Shown: positions 52,191 to 61,084 of the stretch, in pieces | How the letters are laid out: each line of letters starts with the position of its first letter | How positions within the stretch are numbered: position 1 is the first letter of the stretch | NCBI GenBank assembly: GCA_963665185.2 | Contig: CAXXPO010000015.1 | Coordinates: 124,001 to 188,000, forward strand | From: G963665185 sp963665185 | GTDB lineage: Bacteria; Desulfobacterota; Desulfovibrionia; Desulfovibrionales; Desulfovibrionaceae | Length of the DNA stretch: 64,000 bases | Direction: 5' to 3' | Notes under the pieces: generated by a model | What the model was told of the DNA's origin: nothing | What the model saw: the letters and a program-made list of their open reading frames with translations, nothing else | Databases searched by the model: none | Translations under genes and position numbers: made by a program

Positions 52191-52704
52191 CATTTTGTGC
52201 CACTTTTGTTCCGATCCTACGCCTGACGTCTGGAGATGGAAAGCTCTGAATCATTTTCAATGCACCAATGCATTGAAAAAACAGGCAGAACAGGGGCAAG
52301 GACAGGATCTGGACCAGAGTATGCCCTGAGTATATTTTATACCTGATAAATGCCCCGGCTGGTGATGTCATCTTTTTATAATGGTTCCCCCGGGGGGAAG
52401 AGGCATCCCTTCGCTCCATGGGCAGCCGGCAGCATGTCAGATCCATCTGGCAGGACGGGGCTTCCCGGGCAATGTGTTGCCGTAGTCGGGCATCGTCCCG
52501 TCCGTTCTGCCACACGATGCGAATGGCTTTTCGGGGTGTCATGGGGTGCAGGTCGTGAGAGTGGGACAAATCAGTCAATAAGATTTCTTATAAAGAATAT
52601 TGAGTTTGAGCCGATAAGACGGGTATGACTTGATCTTGCTGAACACCTTGTGCGGCACTGCCATCAGCCCCGCAAAAGTCGGCAAGAGTGCAAAGGAGGT
52701 TCAA
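52191..52704. other. Intergenic region before the first repeat-rich protein
   Basis: About 510 bp with no recognisable gene. The last 130 bp are AT-richer and likely hold the promoter of the gene at 52705, whose ribosome site GGAGG is at 52694. Confidence 0.45.
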
Positions 52705-54426
52705 ATGTCTTCAGTAGCAGGCCTTTCAGGCCTCCAACCCGGCGTGGTCCCACATTCGGACATCCGCAAATCGGAAGGAACCAGTCCGGCATCCAGCCAC
52801 TCGGAATCGCAGCCCGGCAATGACGTCGTGGAAATTTCCCAAGAAGGGCGTCAGCTGGCAAAGGCCCGGCAGCAGGAGAAGGCCGCTTCCCAACCGGCTG
52901 CTGCCTCGGCTGCGGGCGATGGAGTGAAGCAGATTGCCGGAATGACCTTCGCGTCCGGGCGTACCGTGACCATAGAAAAGGTTCTTTTCAAGGACGATGA
53001 CGCAGATGCCCAGGACCAGCCCGGCACGTTTACGGACGAGCACCGCGACAGCAAGGGCCAGAAGTTCGGTTTTCGGGTGAATGTTTTTGGCGCGGACGGA
53101 CAGGGGGAAGAGAGTTTCATCCTGCGCAAGGATACCATGCTCAATGAAGACGCGAACGGCAACCTGCATATCAAGGAATACACCCAAGGCGACGAAACCG
53201 ACGGCAACGACCTGATTATAGGCCTGGAAGGCAAGAATCTGAGCGGCGGCGAGGGGGACGACACCATTGTGGAATTGTCCAGTTCCCATCTGGAGACGAA
53301 CTTCAATCCCGGCGTCAGCGACAAGTCTCTGGATATCGATTCCGGAGCGGGCAAGGACACTGTCGTGGTCGCGGGCAATGTTTCGGCCGGGAGCCGCATC
53401 GTGACCGGTACAGGGGACGACAATGTGACGGTCTCCGGCCGCGTGCGAGGTACCGTGGATACGGGGGCAGGTGACGACAAGGTGACGTCCGGCTTTGTGA
53501 GAGGTTCGATACGCACCGGCGAAGGAAATGATACCCTGGAGCTGACTTCCGTAGCTGCAAATGGAGTGATTGCGACAGGCGCGGGCGATGATACCATTAT
53601 CGCTACGGGAGCCCTCAATGGAACGCAGGATACTGGCGAAGGTGATGATGTTATTGTTGCTGCTTCGGTAAGCGGCCTCACCACGACCGGAGCTGGCAAC
53701 GACCGGATAGAGGCGCGCATGGTGGGCGGTGTGGACACCGGCGAGGGAGACGACGTGATCCATGCCAGGAGCCTTGGGGACGTGAATACCGGTGCCGGGA
53801 ATGACGTGATAGAAGCTGTATCAGTTGGCGGCCGGGTGGATACCGGCGCGGGGGACGATGTTTTTACGGCGGGGAATGTTTCCGGTGATGTGAACATGGG
53901 GGCGGGGGACGATGTGGTCGCTGCCGGTGTGACACATAACACCAGCCTTGCAACGGGGACGGGAAATGACCGGGTGGCGGTCGGCATTGTTTCGCAGAGC
54001 ACTATGGATACAGGCAGTGGAGACGATCGGGTGTATGTCGGAAGTATGTTCAACAGCACGGTCAGTACCGGGAACGGGTCGGACCATGTGCACCTGGACA
54101 AGTATGGATACCGCAGTTCCATCCTGACCGGTTCGGGAAACGACATCATCACGGGCGGCGAACTCTTTGACGACATGCACATCGACTCCGGGGACGGAGA
54201 CGATTGGTTGCATTTTACTGCCGGGGCCATCCAGAACAGCGTGATCTATACCGGAAAGGGCAACGATTATTTCTATCTTGCCGGCGACCTCATTAACAGC
54301 ATGCTGGATACCGGCAGCGGCAACGATACGATCAACATAGCGGGCGGGGCCGGAAGCAGCACCATTGCGACAGGAGCCGGAAACGACTCGACGACTGTTG
54401 GCGGAAGACGCGCAAGCTGGCGCTAG
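52705..54426 (+). CDS. Acidic beta-helix protein with single-sided RTX-like repeats
   Basis: A 573-residue protein. After a Ser/Ala-rich N-terminus with VEISQEGRQLAKA and a folded region (about 75-175), it carries some seventeen repeats of the form TGxGxD spaced 17-20 residues, such as VDTGAGDDVFTAGNVSGD. Canonical RTX repeats recur every nine residues; here only one calcium-type turn per coil is kept. There is no signal peptide. It ends abruptly in GGRRASWR, which may reflect a frameshift. It lies before a true RTX gene. Calcium binding and export are inference. Confidence 0.8.
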   Translation: MSSVAGLSGLQPGVVPHSDIRKSEGTSPASSHSESQPGNDVVEISQEGRQLAKARQQEKAASQPAAASAAGDGVKQIAGMTFASGRTVTIEKVLFKDDDADAQDQPGTFTDEHRDSKGQKFGFRVNVFGADGQGEESFILRKDTMLNEDANGNLHIKEYTQGDETDGNDLIIGLEGKNLSGGEGDDTIVELSSSHLETNFNPGVSDKSLDIDSGAGKDTVVVAGNVSAGSRIVTGTGDDNVTVSGRVRGTVDTGAGDDKVTSGFVRGSIRTGEGNDTLELTSVAANGVIATGAGDDTIIATGALNGTQDTGEGDDVIVAASVSGLTTTGAGNDRIEARMVGGVDTGEGDDVIHARSLGDVNTGAGNDVIEAVSVGGRVDTGAGDDVFTAGNVSGDVNMGAGDDVVAAGVTHNTSLATGTGNDRVAVGIVSQSTMDTGSGDDRVYVGSMFNSTVSTGNGSDHVHLDKYGYRSSILTGSGNDIITGGELFDDMHIDSGDGDDWLHFTAGAIQNSVIYTGKGNDYFYLAGDLINSMLDTGSGNDTINIAGGAGSSTIATGAGNDSTTVGGRRASWR

Positions 54427-54478
54427 TCGCTGAAATAACCAGCATGTATTGACCGGCGTGCTGAAACGATTTGTTTCC

Positions 54479-54524
54479 AGGCGGAAGGGGCTTTTTCTTG
54501 AAGCCGCCTCCGCCTTGCTTTTTT
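54479..54524 (+). terminator. Rho-independent terminator
   Basis: AGGCGGAAGGGGCTT pairs with AAGCCGCCTCCGCCT (two mismatches) and is followed by TGCTTTTTT. It separates the two repeat-protein genes. Confidence 0.8.
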
Positions 54525-54753
54525 CAAGAGGGGGAAGCTGACGGACACGGTGTCTCCAGAAAAGGATGGGGCATCCATGCGGCTGGCAGAAGTGACTATA
54601 AGGAATAAAACAAGTCAAGTTATTTACATTTAAAAATATCAAAAAAAGATTGGTTTCCGTAGCTGTTTATATGGTATTGACGTATGCAGCGTGCTTTTTC
54701 CTGTGAAGTATGTTTCTCGATAAATGATTTCCTATCAAAGAAGGAGACAGATC

Positions 54754-56823
54754 ATGGCTACGAATTTTCAGGAGAAATTGAACCAACTGCAAGGCGAAAC
54801 CAGAACCGGTTTACCCGACATCTCAGACTATTCGATTCTGGTAACGAACTCCAACACCGACCCCAACAACCCTGCAACCAACATCCCTTTTGGCCAACAA
54901 TTTTATGACTACCGCATCATCGAGCATCTTAACCCCTCCGGGTACGATGCACTCAGCCACGAGGTCATCGACTACAGTGGCGCATCCGTCATTTACGGCG
55001 ACGTAGGTGGGCATACTTTTGTGAACACCGGTTTGAACTACGATCCCGATCCCACCGTGGGCAACACCGGCCCGCTCGTTCTAACTGCAGGCTACACGTA
55101 TAAGGGATGCCTCCGCTCCAAAGTGGATATCGTGCATGCCCAGGGCGGAAACGATATCGTCTACGGCTATACCGGCAACGACAAGCTCTACGGCGAGGGG
55201 GGAGACGACATACTTCTCGGCGGTACGGGCAACGACCTCCTGGATGGCGGTACGGGAATCGATTTTTTGTTTGGCGATGCCGGGAACGATACCCTATACG
55301 GCGGCACCCAGGACGATTATCTGGAAGGAGGGACGGGTGATGATGTCCTCAACGGCGGTAACGGGGACGATGTGTTGTTTGGCCAGGCCGGTGCCGACAC
55401 ACTGAAAGGCGACGCTAATAACGACATATTGAACGGCGGCGAAGATAATGACCAGCTCTGGGGCGGCACGGGCGACGATGTGCTTATCGGCGGTGCTGGA
55501 GCCGATGAACTGCGCGGTGACGACGGAACCGACCTTGCCAGCTATGCCACGGCTGCCGGGCCGGTTATCGTCAGCCTTGCCGACCCCAGCGGCAACACGG
55601 GCGACGCCGCCGGTGATACGTACATTTCCATCGAGGGTGTCATCGGCACGGCCAATGCCGACACGCTGACCGGCGACGACAACGACAACCTGATTGCCGG
55701 CGGCGCCGGCGCCGATGCCCTGGACGGCGGTGCCGGTTTCGACACGCTGGACTACAGCACCTCCTCGGCGGCCGTGGTCGTGAGTCTGGCAGAGCAGGCC
55801 GCTTCGGGCGGCGATGCCCAGGGTGACACCCTCGCCGGTTTCGAAGCGGTCATCGGCTCCAATTACAACGACACCCTGACCGGTGACGCCGGAAACAACA
55901 CGCTCAAGGGCGGCGCGGGCACCGATGTGCTGACCGGAAACGCCGGGGCCGACATCCTGGACGGCGGATCTGGCGTCGACTTTGCCAACTACAACCTGTC
56001 CGCGGCGGGCATTTCCATAGATTTGGCCAATAACGTGATTTCCGGCGGCGACGCGCAGGGTGACACCCTTATCGGAATAGAAGGAATTATCGGCACGAAC
56101 TACGACGACACTCTGCAGGGCAACGCGGAAAGCAACACCTTCTTCGGCGGCGCCGGTGCCGATGCCATCTACGGCGGCGATGGCGACGACCTCATCAGCG
56201 GCGGAGCCGGCGCCGACACCCTGGCCGGCGGCGATGGAACAGACAGGTTGAATTATGGTGCCTCCACGGCTGCCGTGACCATCAATCTCGCCAATGGCGG
56301 AGCCAACGGCGGCGATGCAGAGGGCGATACGATTTCCGGGTTTGAGCAGGTCTCCGGGTCCGAGCACAACGACATCATTGCCGGAAACGCCAACGCGAAC
56401 ACGCTGTTCGGACAGGGAGGGGACGACAATCTTCTGGGCGATGCCGGTGACGACATCATTTACGGCGGCGCAGGCAACGACATGCTGGCCGGCGAAGCCG
56501 GTTCGGACGGACTGGCAGGCGGAGCCGGAGACGACTATTACCTGTTCGGCGACGGCTCGCAGGTCGACACCATCCTGGAACTGGCCGGAGAAGGCACGGA
56601 CATCGCCTACTTTACCAACATCGGCGTGGGCGACATCAGCGTCTACAAGAACGGCGACGATCTGATCATCGCGGCCAACGGCGCGGCGGACATCATGCAA
56701 TTCCAGGATTGGTACGGTGCAAACGACACCTATACCGTGGAAGGTTTCTACTTTGCCGAGACCGACCAGCTCTTCAGCGCGGTTCAGCTTGCCGGCGTGG
56801 CCGTGGACATCACTCCGGCCTGA
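54754..56823 (+). CDS. RTX (haemolysin-type) calcium-binding repeat protein
   Basis: A 689-residue acidic protein. An N-terminal domain (1-125) is followed by blocks of canonical nonapeptides GGxGxDxLx (for example GGEGDDTL-like units such as GGAGADTLAGG). These alternate with about 45-residue spacers of the type DTLDYSTSSAAVVVSLA...GDAQGDT. The C-terminal 90 residues hold DDYYLFGDGSQVDTILE and ADIMQFQDWY, as in type I secretion substrates. No signal peptide. GGAG precedes ATG 54754. No type I exporter genes are in the window. The role could be adhesin or surface layer. Confidence 0.92.
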   Translation: MATNFQEKLNQLQGETRTGLPDISDYSILVTNSNTDPNNPATNIPFGQQFYDYRIIEHLNPSGYDALSHEVIDYSGASVIYGDVGGHTFVNTGLNYDPDPTVGNTGPLVLTAGYTYKGCLRSKVDIVHAQGGNDIVYGYTGNDKLYGEGGDDILLGGTGNDLLDGGTGIDFLFGDAGNDTLYGGTQDDYLEGGTGDDVLNGGNGDDVLFGQAGADTLKGDANNDILNGGEDNDQLWGGTGDDVLIGGAGADELRGDDGTDLASYATAAGPVIVSLADPSGNTGDAAGDTYISIEGVIGTANADTLTGDDNDNLIAGGAGADALDGGAGFDTLDYSTSSAAVVVSLAEQAASGGDAQGDTLAGFEAVIGSNYNDTLTGDAGNNTLKGGAGTDVLTGNAGADILDGGSGVDFANYNLSAAGISIDLANNVISGGDAQGDTLIGIEGIIGTNYDDTLQGNAESNTFFGGAGADAIYGGDGDDLISGGAGADTLAGGDGTDRLNYGASTAAVTINLANGGANGGDAEGDTISGFEQVSGSEHNDIIAGNANANTLFGQGGDDNLLGDAGDDIIYGGAGNDMLAGEAGSDGLAGGAGDDYYLFGDGSQVDTILELAGEGTDIAYFTNIGVGDISVYKNGDDLIIAANGAADIMQFQDWYGANDTYTVEGFYFAETDQLFSAVQLAGVAVDITPA

Positions 56824-56923
56824 TGTTCGTGGCTTGCCCCGGAAATGCCGACAAAGGCCCGCCAGCTGCGCTGCTTTAAAATCGTTCAACAGCCTGTCTA
56901 GTTGTACCTTGTAATCAATCTGA

Positions 56924-57048
56924 CAGGCTGCTCAAAAAGGGGCGAGAGCAAGGCGCAAGGAAATCTCAAGGCCGACGCGTATTTACTGATACGCGAGGAT
57001 TTGAGATTTCTGCGGCAACGACGCTATCGTGCCTTTGTCAGCAGCCTG
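56924..57048. repeat. Repeat family A, copy 3: long imperfect palindrome
   Basis: About 125 bp with outer arms CAGGCTGCTCAAAAAGG and CCTTTGTCAGCAGCCTG, inner arms AAATCTCAAGG/GATTTGAGATTT, and apex CGCGTATTTACTGATACGCG. It closely matches the copy at 7758-7880. It runs directly into a terminator hairpin. Confidence 0.85.
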
Positions 57049-57079
57049 AGGCCCGGCACATTTATGCCGGGCCTTTTTT
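57049..57079 (+). terminator. Rho-independent terminator after the RTX gene
   Basis: A perfect 10-bp stem AGGCCCGGCA/TGCCGGGCCT with a 6-nt loop, followed by five more T. Confidence 0.9.
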
Positions 57080-57231
57080 GTCTGGTTTGGGGGATGTTGA
57101 ACAAAGGGTACCATGTTCCCATGGCCGCTCCCGTCCGCACATTGCGAACCTGCCGGGCGGATGCGTATCTGTGAGCCGGGCGTTTATCCGGACGTATGCA
57201 CCGGGCAGGGCATACATGCCGGGCAATGCCC

Positions 57232-57972
57232 TTATCTCCCCAGTTCCGAATAGTAATAATACCCGTCCGTGAGCATGTGGGTGATCCGGTATTCCACGGG
57301 GGTTCCCTTGATGTCGAAACATATCCTTTGGACCCGCAGAACGGGCGTGCCCGCGTCTATCGCCAGTCTTTTGGCGTCGTCCCCGGAGGCGGGAATCGCG
57401 CTGACGAGTTCCTTTGCGCTGGAAATGGTGACATTGAATTTTTGTTGGAAATAGTCATAGAGCGTGTTCGGGATGGCTTCCAGCGGGACTTCTTCTATGC
57501 CCCGGAACAGAGTGGCGGGAAGGGTGATGTACTCGTTGAACATCGGTCGGCTGTCGGTGATGCGGACCCGACGGATGCGGATAACCTCGGCTCCTGGTCC
57601 GATTTTCAGGGCAAAGGCTTCTTCGTCGGTAGCTCCGCCATGCACACCGGAACCGGAGGTTATTCGTATATTCTTGGATGTGGGCAGGGGATGGCTGCCG
57701 TCTTCCCGGCGTATCTGGAAAAACTTGAAGAGTGCCTGGTCCGAATCCAGCAGGGCGACCGCGGTTCCCTTGCCCTGGTAGCGTGTCAGCCTGTGTTCGC
57801 GTGTTAATTCGTCCAAGGCGCGGCGAAGGGTTCCGTGGCTCACCTGATATTCTTCGGCCAGGGCGGTTTCACATGGGAGGAAGGTTCCGGGCGCCCATTC
57901 TCCGTCTGCTATCCGGGTCAGGATGGATTCCTTGACGAGTTTATACAAAGGGTTGGATTTCAGGGCTCTCAT
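57232..57972 (-). CDS. GntR/HutC-family regulator of the suy-like operon
   Basis: A 246-residue regulator: a winged helix at the N-terminus (LVKESILTRIADGEWAPGTFLP, QVSHGTLRRALDEL) and a UTRA ligand domain (IRIRRVRITDSRPMFNEYITLP, VEYRITHMLTDGYYYYSE). It is divergent from suyA across 457 bp that hold two inverted 12-mers. It probably senses the substrate or an intermediate of the operon. The start at 57972 (MRALKSNPLYKLV) is chosen on the domain start. Confidence 0.9.
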   Translation of the reverse strand: MRALKSNPLYKLVKESILTRIADGEWAPGTFLPCETALAEEYQVSHGTLRRALDELTREHRLTRYQGKGTAVALLDSDQALFKFFQIRREDGSHPLPTSKNIRITSGSGVHGGATDEEAFALKIGPGAEVIRIRRVRITDSRPMFNEYITLPATLFRGIEEVPLEAIPNTLYDYFQQKFNVTISSAKELVSAIPASGDDAKRLAIDAGTPVLRVQRICFDIKGTPVEYRITHMLTDGYYYYSELGR

Positions 57973-58264
57973 ATGTCCTTCATTCTCCTGGTGTCGTGTC
58001 TGTATACACCAAATATGCTGCATGCGCGTGCCGCGTAGCAGGTTGTGATGTCTGTTTTGTCGTGTTGTAGGTGCGGCAGGACGTTCCCGGTCCGTGAAGG
58101 AGGGGGGCCTGCCGTGGTTTTCGGCCCGGCGCAGGGCTGGCGCGGAGTGGGCCAAGGCGGCAGAGAAGAGCATATGCTGCCGCGCGAAGGACTTTAACGT
58201 CGGCGGAACTTTCTTGCAATCGACCCATTCCTCACTATGGGTCTGGTATTAACCATAAATAACA

Positions 58265-58276
58265 TCTTATACAAGA
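58265..58276 (-). promoter_or_regulatory. Putative GntR operator, site 1
   Basis: TCTTATACAAGA. Its reverse complement, TCTTGTATAAGA, is identical to the core of site 2 at 58378-58389, 113 bp away. The half-sites TCTT/AAGA are symmetric. Confidence 0.6.
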
Positions 58277-58376
58277 TATTATTGGAAGACGGCCTGGCAC
58301 TCCCTCTACTCTTTGAATTCGTGCAGTATTTCAGTGTGTTGAAAGATAAGTCGGGAAATTTTTATTTCGTCTTGAC

Positions 58377-58390
58377 GTCTTGTATAAGAC
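58377..58390 (+). promoter_or_regulatory. Putative GntR operator, site 2
   Basis: GTCTTGTATAAGAC, arms GTCTT/AAGAC around GTAT, ends 39 bp before suyA, directly after a TTGACG hexamer. This suggests repression of the operon promoter. Confidence 0.65.
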
Positions 58391-58429
58391 ATAATACAAA
58401 AGACTCAACCACACATTAAGGAGGTCTCC

Positions 58430-58714
58430 ATGGAAATCCATTTTCTGGTGCATGAAGCGAACGACTCGGTCGGCGTGGTCGTCGTGGAAGGCGTCAAGGC
58501 AGGTCAGAAACTTAACGGCTGGGTCATGGCTGAAGACGAAACCGTGACTTTTGAAGTTCGTAGCGACATTCCCATTGGCCACAAAATCGCTCTCAAGCCT
58601 TTGGCAAAAGACGATACGGTCATCAAATACGGTACGGATATCGGACGCGTTGTTCAGCCCATCAAGCAGGGCGAACATTTGCATGTCCACAATGTAAAGA
58701 CGAAGAGGTGGTAG
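58430..58714 (+). CDS. SuyA-like small subunit (SAF domain) of a sulfolactate sulfo-lyase/altronate dehydratase-type enzyme
   Basis: A 94-residue SAF-domain protein: DSVGVVVVEGVKAGQKLNG, SDIPIGHKIALKPLAKDD and IKYGTDIGRVVQPIKQGEHLHVHN, the pattern of UxaA/GarD N-terminal domains. In (R)-sulfolactate sulfo-lyase this domain is a separate small subunit, as here. AGGAGG precedes the ATG. It is followed two bases later by the large subunit. The family assignment is firm; the substrate is inferred. Confidence 0.8.
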   Translation: MEIHFLVHEANDSVGVVVVEGVKAGQKLNGWVMAEDETVTFEVRSDIPIGHKIALKPLAKDDTVIKYGTDIGRVVQPIKQGEHLHVHNVKTKRW

Positions 58715-58716
58715 AG

Positions 58717-59880
58717 ATGAAAAGCTCCAAGATTCTTGGATACCGTCGCGAGAACGGCCGCGTAGGTGTGCGCAACCATGTTGTCATTTTGCCGCTCGAC
58801 GACCTTTCCAACTCCGCGTGTGAAGCTGTCGCCAACAACATAAAGGGCACTTTGGCCCTTCCCCACCATTATGGACGCCTGCAGTTTGGAGAAGACCTGG
58901 AACTGCATTTTCGCACGCTCATCGGTACCGGCTCCAACCCCAACGTGGCGGCCGTTGTCGTCATCGGCATCGAGCCGGAATGGACCAAGGTCATCACGGA
59001 CGGCATCGCCAAGACCGGAAAGCCTGTTGCCGGATTCTCCATCGAGCAGAACGGCGACCACAACACCATCTGCGCGGCTTCCCGCAAGGCCAAGGAGTTC
59101 ATGCATTTCGCCTCTTCCCTGCAACGTGAAGAGTGCGACGTGAGCGAACTGATGGTTTCCTGCAAATGCGGCGAGTCCGATACCACTTCCGGCATCGCCT
59201 CCAACCCCACTGTGGGCAACGCCTACGACAAACTGAACGAAATGGGCAACACCCTGATTTTTGGCGAAACAACCGAGATCACCGGCGGTGAACACCTGGT
59301 TGTTGAGCGCTGCAAGACCCCCGAAGTGGGCGAAGCATTCATGAAGATGTGGAATGGCTACAATGATTTCGTTCTTGCCAACAAGACCAACGACCTTTCC
59401 GATTCTCAGCCCACAAAGGGCAACATTCTTGGAGGCCTGACGACCATCGAGGAAAAGGCCCTGGGCAATATCCAGAAGATCGGCAAGAAGTGCCTGATCG
59501 AAGGCTGCCTGGAACCGGCCGAAGCCCCCAAAGGCAAAGGCCTGTGGTTCATGGACTCCTCTTCCGCCGCAGCGGAAATGGTCACCTTGTGCGCCGCCGC
59601 CGGGGCCGTGGTTCATTTCTTCCCCACAGGACAGGGCAATATCATCGGCAACCCGATCCTGCCCGTCATCAAGCTGGGCGCAAACCCCCGCACCGTACGC
59701 ACCATGAGCGAACATATCGATCTGGACGTTTCCGGCATTCTGCGCCGTGAAATGAATCTGGACGAAGCCGGAGACAAGCTGCTTGACCTTATGGTGGATA
59801 CCGCCAATGGTCGGCTGACCAGCGCGGAAGTGCTCGGCCACCGCGAATTCGTCATGACGAAGCTGTACCGCAGCGCCTAG
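58717..59880 (+). CDS. SuyB-like large subunit (UxaA/GarD family)
   Basis: A 387-residue protein of the UxaA/GarD dehydratase family: GYRRENGRVGVRNHVVILP, LALPHHYGRLQFGEDLE, CKCGESDTTSGIASNPTVG, FGETTEITGGEH and FFPTGQGNIIGNPILPVIK. The two-subunit arrangement and length fit sulfolactate sulfo-lyase, which yields pyruvate and sulfite. A sulfite-respiring host would gain an electron acceptor and carbon at once. A hexarate or hexonate dehydratase cannot be excluded. AGAGG precedes the ATG at 58717. Confidence 0.8.
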   Translation: MKSSKILGYRRENGRVGVRNHVVILPLDDLSNSACEAVANNIKGTLALPHHYGRLQFGEDLELHFRTLIGTGSNPNVAAVVVIGIEPEWTKVITDGIAKTGKPVAGFSIEQNGDHNTICAASRKAKEFMHFASSLQREECDVSELMVSCKCGESDTTSGIASNPTVGNAYDKLNEMGNTLIFGETTEITGGEHLVVERCKTPEVGEAFMKMWNGYNDFVLANKTNDLSDSQPTKGNILGGLTTIEEKALGNIQKIGKKCLIEGCLEPAEAPKGKGLWFMDSSSAAAEMVTLCAAAGAVVHFFPTGQGNIIGNPILPVIKLGANPRTVRTMSEHIDLDVSGILRREMNLDEAGDKLLDLMVDTANGRLTSAEVLGHREFVMTKLYRSA

Positions 59881-59962
59881 CGCCTTTGGGACGCATCATC
59901 AGAACAAATGCATCGGGCGGGATTTTTCCGTCCGGTGCATGACATTACTAGGAGAATCACGC

Positions 59963-60913
59963 ATGAAACTTTTGTGGAACATCATCCTGGCAATGGGGTT
60001 CGTACTTGGAATCGTCGGAACCGGCTTTGCCGCGTATCCGGACAAGGACATCACCTATATCGTGCCGTTTGGTCCGGGCGGCGAGTCCGACATTTCGGCA
60101 CGCATCCAGCAGGCGCATTTCCGTCGGCTGTTTGGCAAGGAAATGATCATCCAGTACAAGCCGGGCGGCGGCGGAGCCGTGGGTTGGAGCTCGTTGCAGC
60201 AGTATCCGGCCGACGGCTACACCATCATGGGAACGAACCTTCCCCACATTGTTCTCAAGCCCCTGCAGAAAGGCAGCGGCTTCAAGCTTGAAGACATCGT
60301 CAACGTCCACTTCTTCCATTACACTCCCGACGCCATCGTGGTTCCCGCGAACAGCAAATTCAAGACTCTGGACGACCTGGTCAAGGCTGCCAAGGAAAAG
60401 CCCGGCATGATCACCTTTGCCGGCACGGGTTCGTATTCCAACAATCATTTTGCCAAGACGCGTTTCGACAAGATCGCGGGCATCACGACCACGTACATCC
60501 CCTTCAAGACCACGGGCGACGCAGCCATGGCCATGCTGGGCAAGCAGGTGGCCGCGCATTGGGGCTACACCACGGTGGGTGTCGCCCAGGGCGACAAGGT
60601 GCGCCTGCTGGCTGTCGCCGGCGAAGAACGCCATCCTCTTTTCCCCGATGTCCCCACGTTCAAGGAACTCGGATACGACTACGTGGGCGGTGCATACCGC
60701 GGCCTGGCCCTGCCCAAGGCATCCACGGAGGAAACCCGCAGGGAAGTTTCCGCCATGTTGCAGAAGCTCAATGATGATCCGGCCTTCCGCAAGCAGATGG
60801 TGGAATCCGGTTTCACCATGGTGGACGTCCCCTACGAAGACATTCCCGCCTTTCTCGATGGTTTGAACAAAGAATACTACGAAGTGGCCAGGGAACTGAA
60901 GCTCATCAAGTAG
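59963..60913 (+). CDS. TctC-type tripartite tricarboxylate transporter binding protein
   Basis: A 316-residue exported protein with signal peptide (LLWNIILAMGFVLGIVGTGFA) and TctC motifs: YIVPFGPGGESDISAR, QYKPGGGGAVGW, GTGSYSNNHFAK and VPTFKELGYDYV. It captures an anionic substrate for the membrane parts TctA/TctB downstream. GGAG precedes the ATG at 59963. In other bacteria TctC/A/B-type systems (SlcHFG) accompany sulfolactate genes, which fits the neighbours. Confidence 0.92.
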   Translation: MKLLWNIILAMGFVLGIVGTGFAAYPDKDITYIVPFGPGGESDISARIQQAHFRRLFGKEMIIQYKPGGGGAVGWSSLQQYPADGYTIMGTNLPHIVLKPLQKGSGFKLEDIVNVHFFHYTPDAIVVPANSKFKTLDDLVKAAKEKPGMITFAGTGSYSNNHFAKTRFDKIAGITTTYIPFKTTGDAAMAMLGKQVAAHWGYTTVGVAQGDKVRLLAVAGEERHPLFPDVPTFKELGYDYVGGAYRGLALPKASTEETRREVSAMLQKLNDDPAFRKQMVESGFTMVDVPYEDIPAFLDGLNKEYYEVARELKLIK

Positions 60914-61084
60914 TCCGAACGGGCACTTGCCGACTGCGATATCCGAGGTGGAGCAGCCGGGTGGGAAATGCGGGATGCGATGAACATCCTGCGGGATTGA
61001 GTTCCAGGTTCCTTGCGTTATCAATGGACTATCGAAGTGCACGCTGCGGCGGTTCCGCAGCGTGCACCTTAACAAGGGTGAGAT

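Noticed and set aside
52726..54230. Long antisense frames opposite the repeat protein (345 and 459 codons)
   Set aside because: They reflect translation of the DNA repeat on the other strand (Ser/Pro-rich periodic nonsense). The plus-strand repeats have a ribosome site and sensible protein logic.
55294..56889. 531-codon antisense frame across the RTX gene
   Set aside because: Same cause: repeated codons in the RTX array leave the antisense frame open.
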